From Salibacter halophilus (GTDB lineage: Bacteria > Bacteroidota > Bacteroidia > Flavobacteriales_G > Salibacteraceae): a stretch of DNA of 64,000 bases. The DNA is taken from contig NZ_WACR01000001.1 of assembly GCF_008806325.1 (NCBI RefSeq), forward strand, positions 186,001-250,000, written 5' to 3'. The notes below the pieces were generated by a model. The model was not told where the DNA came from. It ran no database searches and saw nothing but the letters and a program-made list of their open reading frames with translations. Position 1 is the first letter of the stretch. Every line of letters starts with the position of its first letter. Below are positions 44,615 to 54,125 of this stretch, piece after piece. The translations under genes and the position numbers were made by a program.

Positions 44615-46063
44615 ATGGAAAAGCTTCAAAACTACATCAATGGCGAACTAGTTGAGCCATTGTCAAAATGTTACTTTGACAACATTAATCCTGCTACAGG
44701 TAAGGTTTACAGTCAGATCCCGGATTCTGACGAGTCAGATGTAGAAAATGCAGTAAGAGCTGCTAAAGAAGCTTTTCCGCTTTGGAAGAACACGACAAAG
44801 CAGGAGCGTTCCAGGATTATGGTACGCATCGCGCAACTAATTTTTGAAAAGCGCGATGAATTAGCAGCAGCTGAATCTAAAGACAACGGTAAATCTTTGA
44901 AACTTGCCGAAACTGTTGATATTCCCAGAGCACGCGAAAACTTCGAATTCTTTGCATCAGGAATTTTACATTTTGCCAGCGAGTCGCATCAGATGGAAGA
45001 CACAGCTATCAATTACACGTTGCGCGAACCGCTGGGAGTTGTTGGCTGTATTTCTCCCTGGAATTTACCGTTATACCTCTTTACATGGAAAATAACTCCG
45101 GCCATTGCAGCCGGTAACTGCGTAATAGCAAAACCTAGTGAGGTTACGCCAATGACGGCTTATTTGCTGAGTAAAATTTGCATTGAAGCCGGATTGCCAA
45201 AGGGTGTATTGAATATTGTTCACGGCTATGGCCACAAGGTTGGTAATGCCATCACTGAAAATGATGACATAAAAGCAATCAGCTTTACAGGAGGCACGAA
45301 AACCGGTCAGATTATCGCATCAAAAGCTGCTACTAAATTCAAAAAATTATCACTCGAGTTAGGTGGTAAAAACCCCAACATCATTTTTGAAGATTGTGAT
45401 TTTGACAAGGCATTGAGCACATCAATGCTTAGCAGTTTTGCCAACCAGGGACAAATTTGCCTTTGTGGTTCACGCATTTTTGTTCAAAAGCCGATTTACG
45501 AGAAATTCAAAAAAGCCTTTATTGAAAAGGTAAATCAATTAAAAATAAGTTATCCGTCAGATCCTGATGCACAACTGGGTGCAATTGTTTCAAAAGAACA
45601 TATGGATAAGGTTCTGTCTTATGTTGAACTCGCAAAAGAAGAAGGCGGAACAATTTTAACCGGTGGCAAAAAATATGAGATGGAAGGCGAATACAAAGAT
45701 GGTTTTTACCTGGAGCCTACTGTAATTGAAGGCCTGTCATACACATGCCGAACAAATCAGGAAGAAATATTTGGACCGCTTGTTACTATAACTCCTTTTG
45801 AAACTGAAGAAGAAGTTCTCAAAATGGCTAATAGCGTTGAATACGGACTTGCAACAACAATTTGGACGCAAGATGTGACAAGAGCACACCGTGTAGCTCA
45901 AAAAATTGAATCGGGAGTTGTGTGGATCAACTGTTGGTTGATTCGTGATTTAAGGACTCCCTTTGGTGGAATGAAAAACTCAGGATTGGGACGTGAAGGC
46001 GGTTTTGAAGCTTTGCGTTTCTTTACTGAACCAAAAAATGTATGTGTGAATGTGAATATATAA
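44615..46063 (+). CDS. Aldehyde dehydrogenase (NAD-dependent, semialdehyde type)
   Basis: 482 residues. The general-base Glu lies in LELGGKNPNII (about residue 250) and the nucleophile Cys in NQGQICLCGSRIFV (about 283-285); FTGGTKTG is the NAD-binding loop. The overall pattern is closest to 2-hydroxymuconate/2-aminomuconate semialdehyde dehydrogenases (ELVEPLSKCYFDNINPATGKVY start, NCWLIRDLRTPFGGMKNSGLGREGG end), which would place it in aromatic or tryptophan/kynurenine catabolism. That substrate assignment is inference. It lies nine bases after glyS and ends at a strong terminator. Confidence 0.85.
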   Translation: MEKLQNYINGELVEPLSKCYFDNINPATGKVYSQIPDSDESDVENAVRAAKEAFPLWKNTTKQERSRIMVRIAQLIFEKRDELAAAESKDNGKSLKLAETVDIPRARENFEFFASGILHFASESHQMEDTAINYTLREPLGVVGCISPWNLPLYLFTWKITPAIAAGNCVIAKPSEVTPMTAYLLSKICIEAGLPKGVLNIVHGYGHKVGNAITENDDIKAISFTGGTKTGQIIASKAATKFKKLSLELGGKNPNIIFEDCDFDKALSTSMLSSFANQGQICLCGSRIFVQKPIYEKFKKAFIEKVNQLKISYPSDPDAQLGAIVSKEHMDKVLSYVELAKEEGGTILTGGKKYEMEGEYKDGFYLEPTVIEGLSYTCRTNQEEIFGPLVTITPFETEEEVLKMANSVEYGLATTIWTQDVTRAHRVAQKIESGVVWINCWLIRDLRTPFGGMKNSGLGREGGFEALRFFTEPKNVCVNVNI

Positions 46064-46065
46064 AA

Positions 46066-46099
46066 CAAAAAAAGCTCCCTCAGGATTGAGGAAGCTTTT
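46066..46099. terminator. Bidirectional terminator between aldehyde dehydrogenase and lipoprotein genes
   Basis: AAAAAGCTCCCTCA and TGAGGAAGCTTTT form a stem with a one-base mismatch and a GGAT loop between two convergent genes. Confidence 0.8.
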
Positions 46100-46126
46100 A
46101 AATATATCGATTAATCAGAGCCTATT

Positions 46127-46579
46127 TTATTTATCTTCACCTTCTGTCATTTCGTTCCAGGCATCTTTCAAATCCATTTTCGTTTTCTTTAGAAACTCTT
46201 CCGTTTCATTTTTCATTTCTGTGAATTCTGTTTCACCAGAAGCTTTTACTTCTTTAATCTTTGCATCGAGTTCTTCAATTTCGTTCTCGATTTTCGTTTT
46301 TTGCATCTTCATCTTGTCTTTCGCATCATCGCTAGCATCAGCCATTTTTTCATCAATTTTACTCAATTGATTGTTAGCGTCAGACTTTAATGCTTCTAAC
46401 TTTTCTACTACTTTTTGTTTTTGTTCTTTGAACTCTTTTTTAGCATCTTTTGCTTCTTTTTTCATTTCTTTTTTAGCTTCAGACTTCTCACCTCCATTAT
46501 CAGAGTTTTGAGAATTTCCTGAACAACTAATAGAAAGTGCAGCGATTGCTAAAACTGGAATTAATCTTCTTGTCTTCAT
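46127..46579 (-). CDS. Small coiled-coil lipoprotein
   Basis: 150 residues. The signal peptide ends in a lipobox (AALSISCSG, Cys19). A Ser/Asn/Gly linker (GNSQNSDNGGEKSE) is followed by an almost uninterrupted Lys/Glu/Ala helix (about 35-145) with heptad spacing, ending in WNEMTEGEDK. Such apolipoprotein-like helices are thought to lie along the membrane or peptidoglycan. No specific function is known. It ends at the terminator shared with the aldehyde dehydrogenase. Confidence 0.7.
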   Translation of the reverse strand: MKTRRLIPVLAIAALSISCSGNSQNSDNGGEKSEAKKEMKKEAKDAKKEFKEQKQKVVEKLEALKSDANNQLSKIDEKMADASDDAKDKMKMQKTKIENEIEELDAKIKEVKASGETEFTEMKNETEEFLKKTKMDLKDAWNEMTEGEDK

Positions 46580-46748
46580 AATGTGTTAATTTTAATTAGT
46601 TAGTTACAAGTACATCTCCAAAGATACAAAACCTGACAAACAAGCATTTACACGATTGATTTATTGTAGCTGTTTAGCTTTTTACACACCAAATAAAATC
46701 AGCCGTGCAAAATAATTCACACATGGAGAAAACAATATGTAGCCTAGT

Positions 46749-47288
46749 CTATTCGAAGATAGCCAAACTGTCTACATTTTTAGAATAGGACTCAATTCTC
46801 TCACGACCTTCTAAAAACGCCAGTTCAACTAAAAAGCAATATCCGTAAACCTGAGCATTCATCTTTTTAGTAAGCTCGGCAGCTGCCATGGCTGTTCCTC
46901 CTGTCGCCAGTAGATCATCGTGGACTAGGACATTCCAGTTTGGTTTAAGAGCATCCTTATGCATTTCTACTTCACTTGAGCCGTACTCCAAATCGTATAT
47001 AAAGGTAACTGTTTCATAGGGTAGTTTCCCCACTTTTCTAATTGGAATAAATGGTTTTTGAAGTCTCTCAGCTAACGCTGCTCCCAACATAAACCCTCTA
47101 CTCTCGATCCCGATGATCGCGTCAATTGGTTCTGACCGATAAACGTTTTCCCAATAATCAAGAATTTCAGAAACCAGTTTAGGCTCTGATAAAATTGGTG
47201 TTATGTCTTTGAATTGAATTCCTTCCTTTGGAAAGTTGGGAACGTTCCTTATGGCTTTGCGTACTTTTTCAGATAATTCCATGCTCAT
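46749..47288 (-). CDS. apt: Adenine phosphoribosyltransferase
   Basis: 179 residues, the standard length. The PRPP-binding signature VLVHDDLLATGGTAMAAAEL is exact for type I phosphoribosyltransferases, and the flexible loop region RKVGKLPYETVTFIYDLEYG and the N-terminal IRNVPNFPKEGIQFKDITPIL hood are those of Apt. It salvages adenine to AMP. The start could be either of two close ATGs (47288 or 47282). A GGTTCTGACC word lies inside (47128). Confidence 0.93.
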   Translation of the reverse strand: MSMELSEKVRKAIRNVPNFPKEGIQFKDITPILSEPKLVSEILDYWENVYRSEPIDAIIGIESRGFMLGAALAERLQKPFIPIRKVGKLPYETVTFIYDLEYGSSEVEMHKDALKPNWNVLVHDDLLATGGTAMAAAELTKKMNAQVYGYCFLVELAFLEGRERIESYSKNVDSLAIFE

Positions 47289-47360
47289 AAAATGTTGAGC
47301 GAATTTACAAAATCATTGATTCGTCAAACAAAACAAGTTTACAGTTGCTAATTTTGTAGT

Positions 47361-48350
47361 ATGTGTGAAAATAAAATCCTCGATGTTTTGATCATCGGAG
47401 CAGGCCCAATCGGTTTGGCTTGCGGAATTGAAGCAGAAAAAAACGGCCTCAGTTACCAAATTGTTGATAAAGGAAAACTGGTCAACTCTATATACAACTA
47501 TCCGCACGGAATGCGCTTTTTCTCGTCCTCTGAAAAACTGGAAATTGGCGGAGTTCCATTCATTTCTCACACTCACAAGCCAACGAGAGCTGAGGCTTTG
47601 GAATATTACCGCAGGGTAGCTATGTCGTGGGATCTGAATATTACACTGTATAATAAGGTAGAATCTGTTGAGAAGAAGAACGATCTTTTTAGGGTTAAAA
47701 CTGCAAAAGGAACTTACACCGCTCAATCGGTAGTAATTGCTACAGGCTTTTACGATTTGCCTCATAAAATGGGTGTCCCGGGTGAAGAGTTGTCCAAGGT
47801 GATGCATTATTATAAAGAACCTCATCCGTTTTTCGGTCAGAACCTTGCGGTAGTGGGCGCCAGCAACTCAGCTGTGGATGCAGCACTTGAGTGCTATCGC
47901 AAAGGTGCAAAGGTCACGATGATTGTGAGAGGTGAAGAAATTGGAAGAAGAGTGAAATACTGGGTGAAGCCTGATATTGAGAACAGAATAGCGGAAGGAA
48001 GCATCAAGGCTCTTTTCAACTCACAAATTGAAGAAATCAAAGAGGATTCGATCAAGGTTGACCACAATGGTGAAAAGATTGAGTTTGAAAATGACTTTGT
48101 GCTGGCTCTGACCGGTTACGAACCTAATTACTCATTTTTGGAAGAAATGGGAATTACTTTTTCAAAGGATGGTAAGCGCGTCCCCACTCACAATACTGAA
48201 ACGATGGAAACGAATATTGATAACATATTCCTCGCTGGTGTTATTTGTGGCGGTATGGAAACCCACAAGTGGTTCATTGAGAACTCCCGTGTACACGCTG
48301 AGCAAATTATGAAGGTACTCAAGGAACGATCAAATAAAGTGATTGCTTAA
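47361..48350 (+). CDS. YpdA/Bdr family bacillithiol disulfide reductase-like protein
   Basis: 329 residues of the FAD/NAD(P)-dependent thioredoxin-reductase-like class without an active CxxC pair. The FAD Rossmann motif is LIIGAGPIGLACGIEAEK and the NADPH motif VVGASNSAVDAALECYRKG. NSIYNYPHGMRFFSSSEKLEIGGVPF is the YpdA hallmark. YpdA reduces bacillithiol disulfide with NADPH in Firmicutes; together with bshB1 here (16666) the assignment is coherent. TAATTTTG at 47349-47356, five bases before the ATG, may be its -7 element. Confidence 0.86.
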   Translation: MCENKILDVLIIGAGPIGLACGIEAEKNGLSYQIVDKGKLVNSIYNYPHGMRFFSSSEKLEIGGVPFISHTHKPTRAEALEYYRRVAMSWDLNITLYNKVESVEKKNDLFRVKTAKGTYTAQSVVIATGFYDLPHKMGVPGEELSKVMHYYKEPHPFFGQNLAVVGASNSAVDAALECYRKGAKVTMIVRGEEIGRRVKYWVKPDIENRIAEGSIKALFNSQIEEIKEDSIKVDHNGEKIEFENDFVLALTGYEPNYSFLEEMGITFSKDGKRVPTHNTETMETNIDNIFLAGVICGGMETHKWFIENSRVHAEQIMKVLKERSNKVIA

Positions 48351-48374
48351 ATTGGTCGCGACAAAAAGCTAATT

Positions 48375-49139
48375 ATGAATATCATTTCCTGGAATGTAAA
48401 CGGTATTAGAGCCGTAATGCGCAAAGACTTTGAGCAGCAATTGAAAGATTTAAATCCTGATATCTTGTGTTTGCAAGAAACCAAAGCTCAAGATCATCAG
48501 GTTGAAGAAACTTTAGAAAAAATCAACGGATATCATATTTATTCAAATTCTGCAGAGCGTAAAGGATACTCCGGAACAGCTATTTTGTCTAAAAAGGAGC
48601 CCCAGAAAGTCACCTATGATATTGGTGTTGAGGAACACGATAAAGAAGGTCGAATCATCACTGCCGATTACGGTGATTTTTATCTCGTTACTGCTTATGT
48701 ACCAAATTCAGGAAATGAGCTGGTAAGACTCGACTACCGAACAGACTGGGACAAAGGATTACGAAAATTTATTTTGAACCTGGAAAAAGAAAAACCAGTC
48801 ATTTTGTGTGGCGACCTCAATGTTGCTCATCAGGATATCGATATCGCAAGACCAAAACCAAACTACAATAAATCAGCAGGTTTTACTCAAAAAGAAATTG
48901 ACGGTTTATCAGCTTTGCTCGATGAAGGATTTATAGATGTGTGGCGCAGCCAACATCCTGATGAAGTCAAATATTCATGGTGGAGTTACCGTTTTGGAGC
49001 CCGCAAAAAGAACATCGGCTGGCGGATTGATTATTTCATAGCAAGTGAAAAGATTGCCGATAAAATTAAGAGTTCATCAATCATGAATGATGTGATGGGA
49101 AGTGACCATTGCCCGGTTTCAATCGAGCTCGATCTATAA
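48375..49139 (+). CDS. xth: Exodeoxyribonuclease III (AP endonuclease)
   Basis: 254 residues of the exonuclease III/APE1 fold. NIISWNVNGIRA opens the fold, LCLQETKAQ holds the metal-binding Glu (E35), VILCGDLNVAHQDIDIARPK the catalytic Asp/Asn pair, WRIDYFIAS the substrate-binding region, and GSDHCPVSIEL the final Asp-His. It cleaves DNA at abasic sites and degrades 3' ends in base-excision repair. It starts 24 bases after the ypdA-like gene and its end overlaps the convergent glycosyltransferase gene by six bases. Confidence 0.93.
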   Translation: MNIISWNVNGIRAVMRKDFEQQLKDLNPDILCLQETKAQDHQVEETLEKINGYHIYSNSAERKGYSGTAILSKKEPQKVTYDIGVEEHDKEGRIITADYGDFYLVTAYVPNSGNELVRLDYRTDWDKGLRKFILNLEKEKPVILCGDLNVAHQDIDIARPKPNYNKSAGFTQKEIDGLSALLDEGFIDVWRSQHPDEVKYSWWSYRFGARKKNIGWRIDYFIASEKIADKIKSSSIMNDVMGSDHCPVSIELDL

Positions 49140-50126
49140 AAACCAATAATCTTTCCCTTTCTCAAAATCATGTTTTTGGAGAAAATCTTCAATCTGTACT
49201 CGCTCTTTTTTTGGAGGATAAACAGCTATCAGGATTTTGGGGTTTTTAATTTCAGGGAGTGTGGAATAATGATAAATGTTTTCAGTTTCTTTTAAATCGA
49301 GCTGTGAATAACTTCTCTCTTTTTTGTTCAGAACCTCTTTAGCCAGATTAGCTTTCCGTCCCGATCCAAAAATCACCAATTGGTCATTATCATCAAGCAC
49401 ATTTTCGACAAAGAACGCCACCTTTAAATCAACAAATGCTTTTTGCTGATAATGTGAGCTGTTTCTGGATGTTCTTCCTGGATGTTCGCGCCATAAGTGC
49501 GTCACTTCTTTGACAGATTGAAACTCGACTCCTGCCTTCCAAAGTAAAAGCATCATGTGATAATCCTCAGGATACTCCAATCTCTCAAAAATTTCCAATT
49601 TCTCAAGAAGCTCTCTAGAAATCAACCAGTTTGGAGAAGCGACAACACACTCTCTAAACATGTTTTCTGTAAACTTTTCATTGGCTACAGTATCATTCAG
49701 CCACCTCTCGTAATCAAGATAACCGCTACTTACTTTGCCATCATCGCTAAAATATTTTACCAATCCGGTTGTCAGCGCTCCCTTATTTTTAACTGCGTTT
49801 TCAACCAACAATTCCAGTTTGTTTTCAGGCATAATATCATCTGCATCCATTCTGGTAATAAAATCACCTTCGGTTTTGGTCAGAGCCAGTTGCAAAGCCG
49901 GTATTATCCCCATAGCTGAGTTTTGGTAATACGTTATTGCTGGGACTGACTGTGAAAAGGACTGAAGAATTGAAAATGAGTCATCTGAAGAATGATCATC
50001 AATAGCGATCAATTCCCAATTTTCATAGGATTGATTCTGAATACTGCGGATAGAGTCACCGAGCCAGGCTGCGGCATTCTTCACCGGCATGATAATGGAA
50101 ACCTTATTTTGACACTTAGTTGTCAC
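49134..50126 (-). CDS. Family 2 glycosyltransferase
   Basis: 330 residues. The GT-A fold is clear: VSIIMPVKNAAAWLGDSIRSIQNQSYENWELIAIDDHSSDDS, with the metal-binding DxD-type motif in FITRMDADDIMPENKL. A C-terminal ~90-residue extension (LVIFGSGRKANLAKEVL, PKILIAVYPPKKERVQIEDFL) looks like a small Rossmann-like domain that is unusual for GT2. The sugar and acceptor are unknown; cell-surface glycan synthesis is likely. It is followed upstream by a perfect hairpin terminator region at 50155. Confidence 0.83.
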   Translation of the reverse strand: MTTKCQNKVSIIMPVKNAAAWLGDSIRSIQNQSYENWELIAIDDHSSDDSFSILQSFSQSVPAITYYQNSAMGIIPALQLALTKTEGDFITRMDADDIMPENKLELLVENAVKNKGALTTGLVKYFSDDGKVSSGYLDYERWLNDTVANEKFTENMFRECVVASPNWLISRELLEKLEIFERLEYPEDYHMMLLLWKAGVEFQSVKEVTHLWREHPGRTSRNSSHYQQKAFVDLKVAFFVENVLDDNDQLVIFGSGRKANLAKEVLNKKERSYSQLDLKETENIYHYSTLPEIKNPKILIAVYPPKKERVQIEDFLQKHDFEKGKDYWFL

Positions 50127-50154
50127 AGATGAATTGTATTGTGGGCTTAAAATA

Positions 50155-50184
50155 AAAAAAGCCGATCAAATTTGATCGGCTTTT
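50155..50184. terminator. Perfect hairpin terminator downstream of the RRM gene
   Basis: GCCGATCAAATTTGATCGGC (50161-50180) is a perfect 20-bp palindrome with A and T runs on the two sides. For the minus strand it lies just after the RRM gene stop. Confidence 0.85.
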
Positions 50185-50206
50185 AAAGCTTGATATTACA
50201 AGAAGT

Positions 50207-50470
50207 TTAGAATCTTCTTTCTCTGCGAGGTCTTTCTTCAGCTTGTTTTACAACCATTTCGCGACCGTGGACTTCTTGTCCGTTAAGGTCAGCGATTGCT
50301 GAATTTGCTTCGTCATCGTTATCCATTTCAACGAATCCAAAGCCTTTAGAGCGACCAGTTTCGCGATCGATAATGATTTTAGCGCTAGTTACTTCGCCAA
50401 AGTTTTCAAATAGATCAAGTAATTCATCTTCCTGAAGTTTGAAGTTCAGGTTTGCTACAAAAATGTTCAT
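50207..50470 (-). CDS. RNA-binding protein with a single RRM
   Basis: 87 residues, almost entirely one RNA-recognition motif: RNP2 is IFVANLNF at the N-terminus and RNP1 is RSKGFGFVEM near residue 42. An Arg-rich tail (EERPRRERRF) follows. Small RRM proteins of this type bind single-stranded RNA and are abundant in Bacteroidota and cyanobacteria, often cold-inducible. The gene seems to have a long 5' leader: a CAAATGTA block at 50584-50591 reads TACATTTG on the minus strand, ~110 bases before the ATG. Within the leader ACGGT-N7-ACCGT can form a small hairpin, so post-transcriptional control is possible. Confidence 0.9.
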   Translation of the reverse strand: MNIFVANLNFKLQEDELLDLFENFGEVTSAKIIIDRETGRSKGFGFVEMDNDDEANSAIADLNGQEVHGREMVVKQAEERPRRERRF

Positions 50471-50667
50471 AATAAAAAATAAAAAAGTTAATACTACTGA
50501 AATAAGAGAGAGGAAGAGCTAGATCGAAGATTACTTACAGGAAGATAACTACGGTCACAACAACCGTCTTTCAAATTTCATGACAAATGTAGAACAAGAT
50601 ATTGGTCATATAACCATTTGTATCTTAATTTTTTATTAGCTCATTATAAACTTTGTTCAAGAATACA

Positions 50668-50701
50668 AATAAAAAAAGCCGCAATCTACTGACTGCGGCT
50701 T
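50668..50701 (-). terminator. Terminator of the DNRLRE/T9SS gene
   Basis: AAGCCGCA and TGCGGCTT (8-bp stem) with a T run on the minus strand, 25 bases after the stop of the gene at 50726. Confidence 0.8.
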
Positions 50702-50725
50702 GATACAATGATAAAAGTGAATCGC

Positions 50726-51685
50726 TTACATCACGACAAATTTGTGAGCAATTGTGTTTTCACTTCCTTTTATGAAATAAGTTCCTTTTGTAAGATCACT
50801 TACATCTAGCATAACAACATTTGAATTGAGCTCTGTTGAATTAACAACTTTCACAACCTGTCCAGAGATGTTCATGATTGTAAGTTGGTTTACATCTTCA
50901 GGAATATCAGTTATTCTGATGTTTGAAGTTGTTGGGTTTGGATAAACAGATAATTTACTTTCTACTAGGTCTTCTCTAATTGAAGTTGTAGTCGTATCAA
51001 TTGGTTCATCACCTGTGTAAGTGATGCTTAAAGTAGGCCTAAAAAGTGTGTTCGAAGATTCGTATGAAAAAAACTCTCTCAGGTTTCCATTAGCTGGAGT
51101 AGCCTCTTTAAGAAGCACACCATAGTTTGTAGAAGGGCTATCTACCCAACTCTGTACAAGAGTAACAAACTGAGAACTATTAAATGAAAGGGTTGTTTTA
51201 CTTGCTGAAAGGTTGTCTCCCTGATTATCGATTGGAGAAAAACTATATCCTGCTTCAATATTACTTCCATTAGGCCATGAGTCATTAGGATGAACAGCGT
51301 TATTATATGTTACATCTCCTGATGAAGCAGAAGCTCCTATAGTTATATCAGTTGGATTAGCACTCCCCTCACTCCATATATTCTCGACTACATGTAACAA
51401 ATATGTAACTGAAGCTATTTCTGGATTATCAGCTTCAATTACCAGCTCTGCACTTGTTATTGAAGCATTAGCAGGTATTTCTACAAGGTCAAAATGTAAT
51501 AAAGAATATGTTGCCTGTCCATTATCATCTGTACCACTAACAAGGTTTGCTTGCCCATTTGCATTATCAGGCTGACCTGCATATACTGATGCATCATTTA
51601 AAGGATAAACATCAATAGTATGTGATTGTGCAAAAGCTGTAATTGAAATAGCTACAGATGCTAAAACTGAGTAAATTTTTTTCAT
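50726..51685 (-). CDS. Secreted DNRLRE-domain protein with T9SS type A sorting domain
   Basis: 319 residues. The signal peptide is MKKIYSVLASVAISITAFAQ. Residues ~22-225 form a DNRLRE domain (carbohydrate- or adhesin-associated beta-sandwich): NDASVYAGQPDNANGQANLVSG, TYSLLHFDLVEIPANASITSAEL and VTLVQSWVDSPSTNYGVLLKE. A Thr/Asp linker leads into the T9SS sorting domain (LSVYPNPTTSNIRITDI, LTIMNISGQVVKV, LTKGTYFIKG, KFVVM). The protein should be surface-exposed. The 15 intergenic bases before its terminator and a strong signal peptide support a single-gene unit. Confidence 0.85.
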   Translation of the reverse strand: MKKIYSVLASVAISITAFAQSHTIDVYPLNDASVYAGQPDNANGQANLVSGTDDNGQATYSLLHFDLVEIPANASITSAELVIEADNPEIASVTYLLHVVENIWSEGSANPTDITIGASASSGDVTYNNAVHPNDSWPNGSNIEAGYSFSPIDNQGDNLSASKTTLSFNSSQFVTLVQSWVDSPSTNYGVLLKEATPANGNLREFFSYESSNTLFRPTLSITYTGDEPIDTTTTSIREDLVESKLSVYPNPTTSNIRITDIPEDVNQLTIMNISGQVVKVVNSTELNSNVVMLDVSDLTKGTYFIKGSENTIAHKFVVM

Positions 51686-51759
51686 AATAACTGTGTTTTT
51701 AAGTTAATAAGGCTGCAATTTAAAAGTTTAATTATCAATTTCAAAGTAAGACGGGTTTC

Positions 51760-52974
51760 TTATTGCATAGTTGTTTCAATTGTTGATGCATTATTAAGTG
51801 TTTTGTGAACAGGACATTTATTGGCTATTTGCAAGAGTTTACGCTTTTGTTCATCATTTAAATCTCCTATAAATTCTATTTTCCTGTCAAATACATCAAT
51901 TTTTGAATTTGAATCTTGTTCCTCTTTACAATCGTGAGCGTGATCTTTTGAGTGATCAATGTGTACTTTAACATCGGTCAGAGCCCAACCTTTTCTTTGA
52001 GCATACATTTTTACTGTCATTGCAGTGCAGGCAGCAAGCCCTGATGCTATTAATGCATAGGGGTCAGGTCCGTAATCATCACCTCCCACTTTTTCTGGCT
52101 CATCAGCAACGAGATCATGCCGTCCAGCTTTGATGTATGTTGTGAAATTATCTTCTACATCGAGTTCGGCTGCTACATGACTTTTGGATCTGACCGCTAC
52201 TTTATCTTGCTCTTCAACATATTTTTTAACCCATTCGGCTACAATTCTCCCAGCGTACTGTGCATCGCTTTTTTTGGTGAGTAAGTGATCAGCTTTATTC
52301 AGTGTTATAAATGATTTAGGGTGATGTGCACTTTCGTATATCCTTCTAGCATTAGCTATTTCAACTACTTTGTCCTGGGGAGAGTGCATCACAAGTAGAG
52401 CTTTCCCCCTATTCCCTTTCATCACCTCTTCAATTGTTTTACGTTTTAGCGATTCTAAGAAGTGTTTTTCTATTTCAAATTCTCTTCCTGCTAAATTTAC
52501 TTTAGCATATCCTTTTTCTTCTATCTCTGGTATTTTATCCTTTATAAGGTGTGTGACATGATCTGGAGTTGAAGGGGCTCCAATGGTTACTATTGCTTTT
52601 ACTTTTTCGAGTTCTGCTGCTGCGTAAAGTACTGCCGCTCCTCCAAGTGAATGACCCAATAGAATTTCAGGCGCTTCGTATTCATCTTCCATGAATTGAT
52701 ATGCAGCTTTAAGGTCTTCAATATTGGTAGTGAAGTTAGTATCGCTGAATTCTCCTGTACTTTCACCAAGACCTGTAAAATCAAACCTCAGTACTGCGAT
52801 TCCATTTTGCGTGAGTCCATGACTAACATTTCTAACTCCATTAAAATTCTTACTACAGGTAAAACAATGCGCTAATATTGCGTAAGCTGCCGGTTTTTGA
52901 TCAAATGGAAAATCGATTACGGCTGCTATTTTTTCACCTTTAGAATTCTTAAACCCAATTTTAGTAGTAGACAT
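51760..52974 (-). CDS. Fusion of alpha/beta hydrolase and OsmC-type peroxidase domains
   Basis: 404 residues. The N-terminal ~255 residues are an alpha/beta hydrolase (nucleophile Ser in ILLGHSLGGAAV, acid in MHSPQDKVVEIANA, His in NKADHLL). The C-terminal ~135 residues are an OsmC/Ohr domain with its two cysteines in LAACTAMTVKMYAQRKG and ANKCPVHKTL, which reduce organic hydroperoxides. The fusion is known in several bacteria and couples hydrolysis with peroxide detoxification in an undefined way. It is divergent from an AraC-type regulator (53097), its likely controller. Confidence 0.87.
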   Translation of the reverse strand: MSTTKIGFKNSKGEKIAAVIDFPFDQKPAAYAILAHCFTCSKNFNGVRNVSHGLTQNGIAVLRFDFTGLGESTGEFSDTNFTTNIEDLKAAYQFMEDEYEAPEILLGHSLGGAAVLYAAAELEKVKAIVTIGAPSTPDHVTHLIKDKIPEIEEKGYAKVNLAGREFEIEKHFLESLKRKTIEEVMKGNRGKALLVMHSPQDKVVEIANARRIYESAHHPKSFITLNKADHLLTKKSDAQYAGRIVAEWVKKYVEEQDKVAVRSKSHVAAELDVEDNFTTYIKAGRHDLVADEPEKVGGDDYGPDPYALIASGLAACTAMTVKMYAQRKGWALTDVKVHIDHSKDHAHDCKEEQDSNSKIDVFDRKIEFIGDLNDEQKRKLLQIANKCPVHKTLNNASTIETTMQ

Positions 52975-53096
52975 TATTGAATGTATATTTACTGTTATGA
53001 TTTATCTTTAAGCATGAAATGTAAGGATTGTTTATCATTTATTAACAAATCATAAAATCAAAACTCACGTATTATCTTACTCAATTAAACGCATCT

Positions 53097-54086
53097 ATGA
53101 AAAAAAACCATGTTGTTAAATTTCCAGCAGGCCTGAGCGATATCACTCTCCCCCACTTTATAAGTGGCTTAGATGGTGAAAAAACTCGTTATGGGATGAA
53201 ATTTGACAACGAGCTAGGGAGCGGTCAAATTGATAATATCAAACTATCAGATAGTCTAGAAGTATCTCTTCAAAAAGCATTATTCAACGAGCCTGTGAGG
53301 TTTATTCAAAATCCTAACCAGACTAAACCTTATTTTGCAGTATCATTTTGTAATTCTGCTGAAATAGGGCATAAAACACAGGATGTAGAAAAGTTTTTTG
53401 GTGCAAAATCAACTGATGGCGTATTCTTCAGTAATATAAAAGAGATTCAGGAGTTTAGTTTTCCCGAAAACCAAAATATAAATTACGTTTCATTTCGTTT
53501 TTATGGTGACTTTGCCGCCACTTTACCTCACTCACCCCATGCTGATGACGAGCTTTATAAGCTCATCAATCAACAGGATAACTTTGTGATTTATGAACAT
53601 CTCAGGTTGGAAATGACTGAGTTGATGAACGATTTAGAAAAACTAAATCCTGAAGATTCAATAGACCTTCTTTCAATAAAAGGTAAGGCCTATGAATTGT
53701 TAGGCTGTTTTTTTAAAACATTCTACGAACGCAAACTTTCTTCGCAAGGTCCCAGATTACCAAAAGAAGATATTGAAGTTGCTTTCAAAGTAAAAGATGA
53801 AATATTGAGCGATCTCAGTCAATCACCAACTATAAATGAACTTGCAGAAAAGTACGGTGTGAGTCAATCAAAACTCAAACAAATTTTCAAACAGGTTTTT
53901 GGAAATACAATTTACCAGCTTTACCAGGGTGTGAGAATGGAAAAAGCAAAAAAGCTGCTCTCCACTAGAGAATACAAAGTTTCACAAGTAGGTTACGAGC
54001 TCGGGTACTCAAATTTATCACACTTTAGTGAAGCTTTTAAGAAACAATTTGGTATCTTGCCCACCCAATACATCGAATCTCTGTAG
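53097..54086 (+). CDS. AraC-family transcriptional regulator
   Basis: 329 residues. The N-terminal ~230 residues are a sensor domain of unassigned type. The C-terminal ~100 residues carry two helix-turn-helix motifs: SPTINELAEKYGVSQSKLKQIFKQVFGNTI and KVSQVGYELGYSNLSHFSEAFKKQFGILPTQYI, the AraC/XylS signature. The gene diverges from the hydrolase-OsmC fusion with 122 bp between starts, so it most likely regulates that gene. No stress ligand can be named. Confidence 0.86.
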   Translation: MKKNHVVKFPAGLSDITLPHFISGLDGEKTRYGMKFDNELGSGQIDNIKLSDSLEVSLQKALFNEPVRFIQNPNQTKPYFAVSFCNSAEIGHKTQDVEKFFGAKSTDGVFFSNIKEIQEFSFPENQNINYVSFRFYGDFAATLPHSPHADDELYKLINQQDNFVIYEHLRLEMTELMNDLEKLNPEDSIDLLSIKGKAYELLGCFFKTFYERKLSSQGPRLPKEDIEVAFKVKDEILSDLSQSPTINELAEKYGVSQSKLKQIFKQVFGNTIYQLYQGVRMEKAKKLLSTREYKVSQVGYELGYSNLSHFSEAFKKQFGILPTQYIESL

Positions 54087-54125
54087 GTACAAACTTTTCG
54101 GGTACAAATAAGTCCTTTTCGGTTA

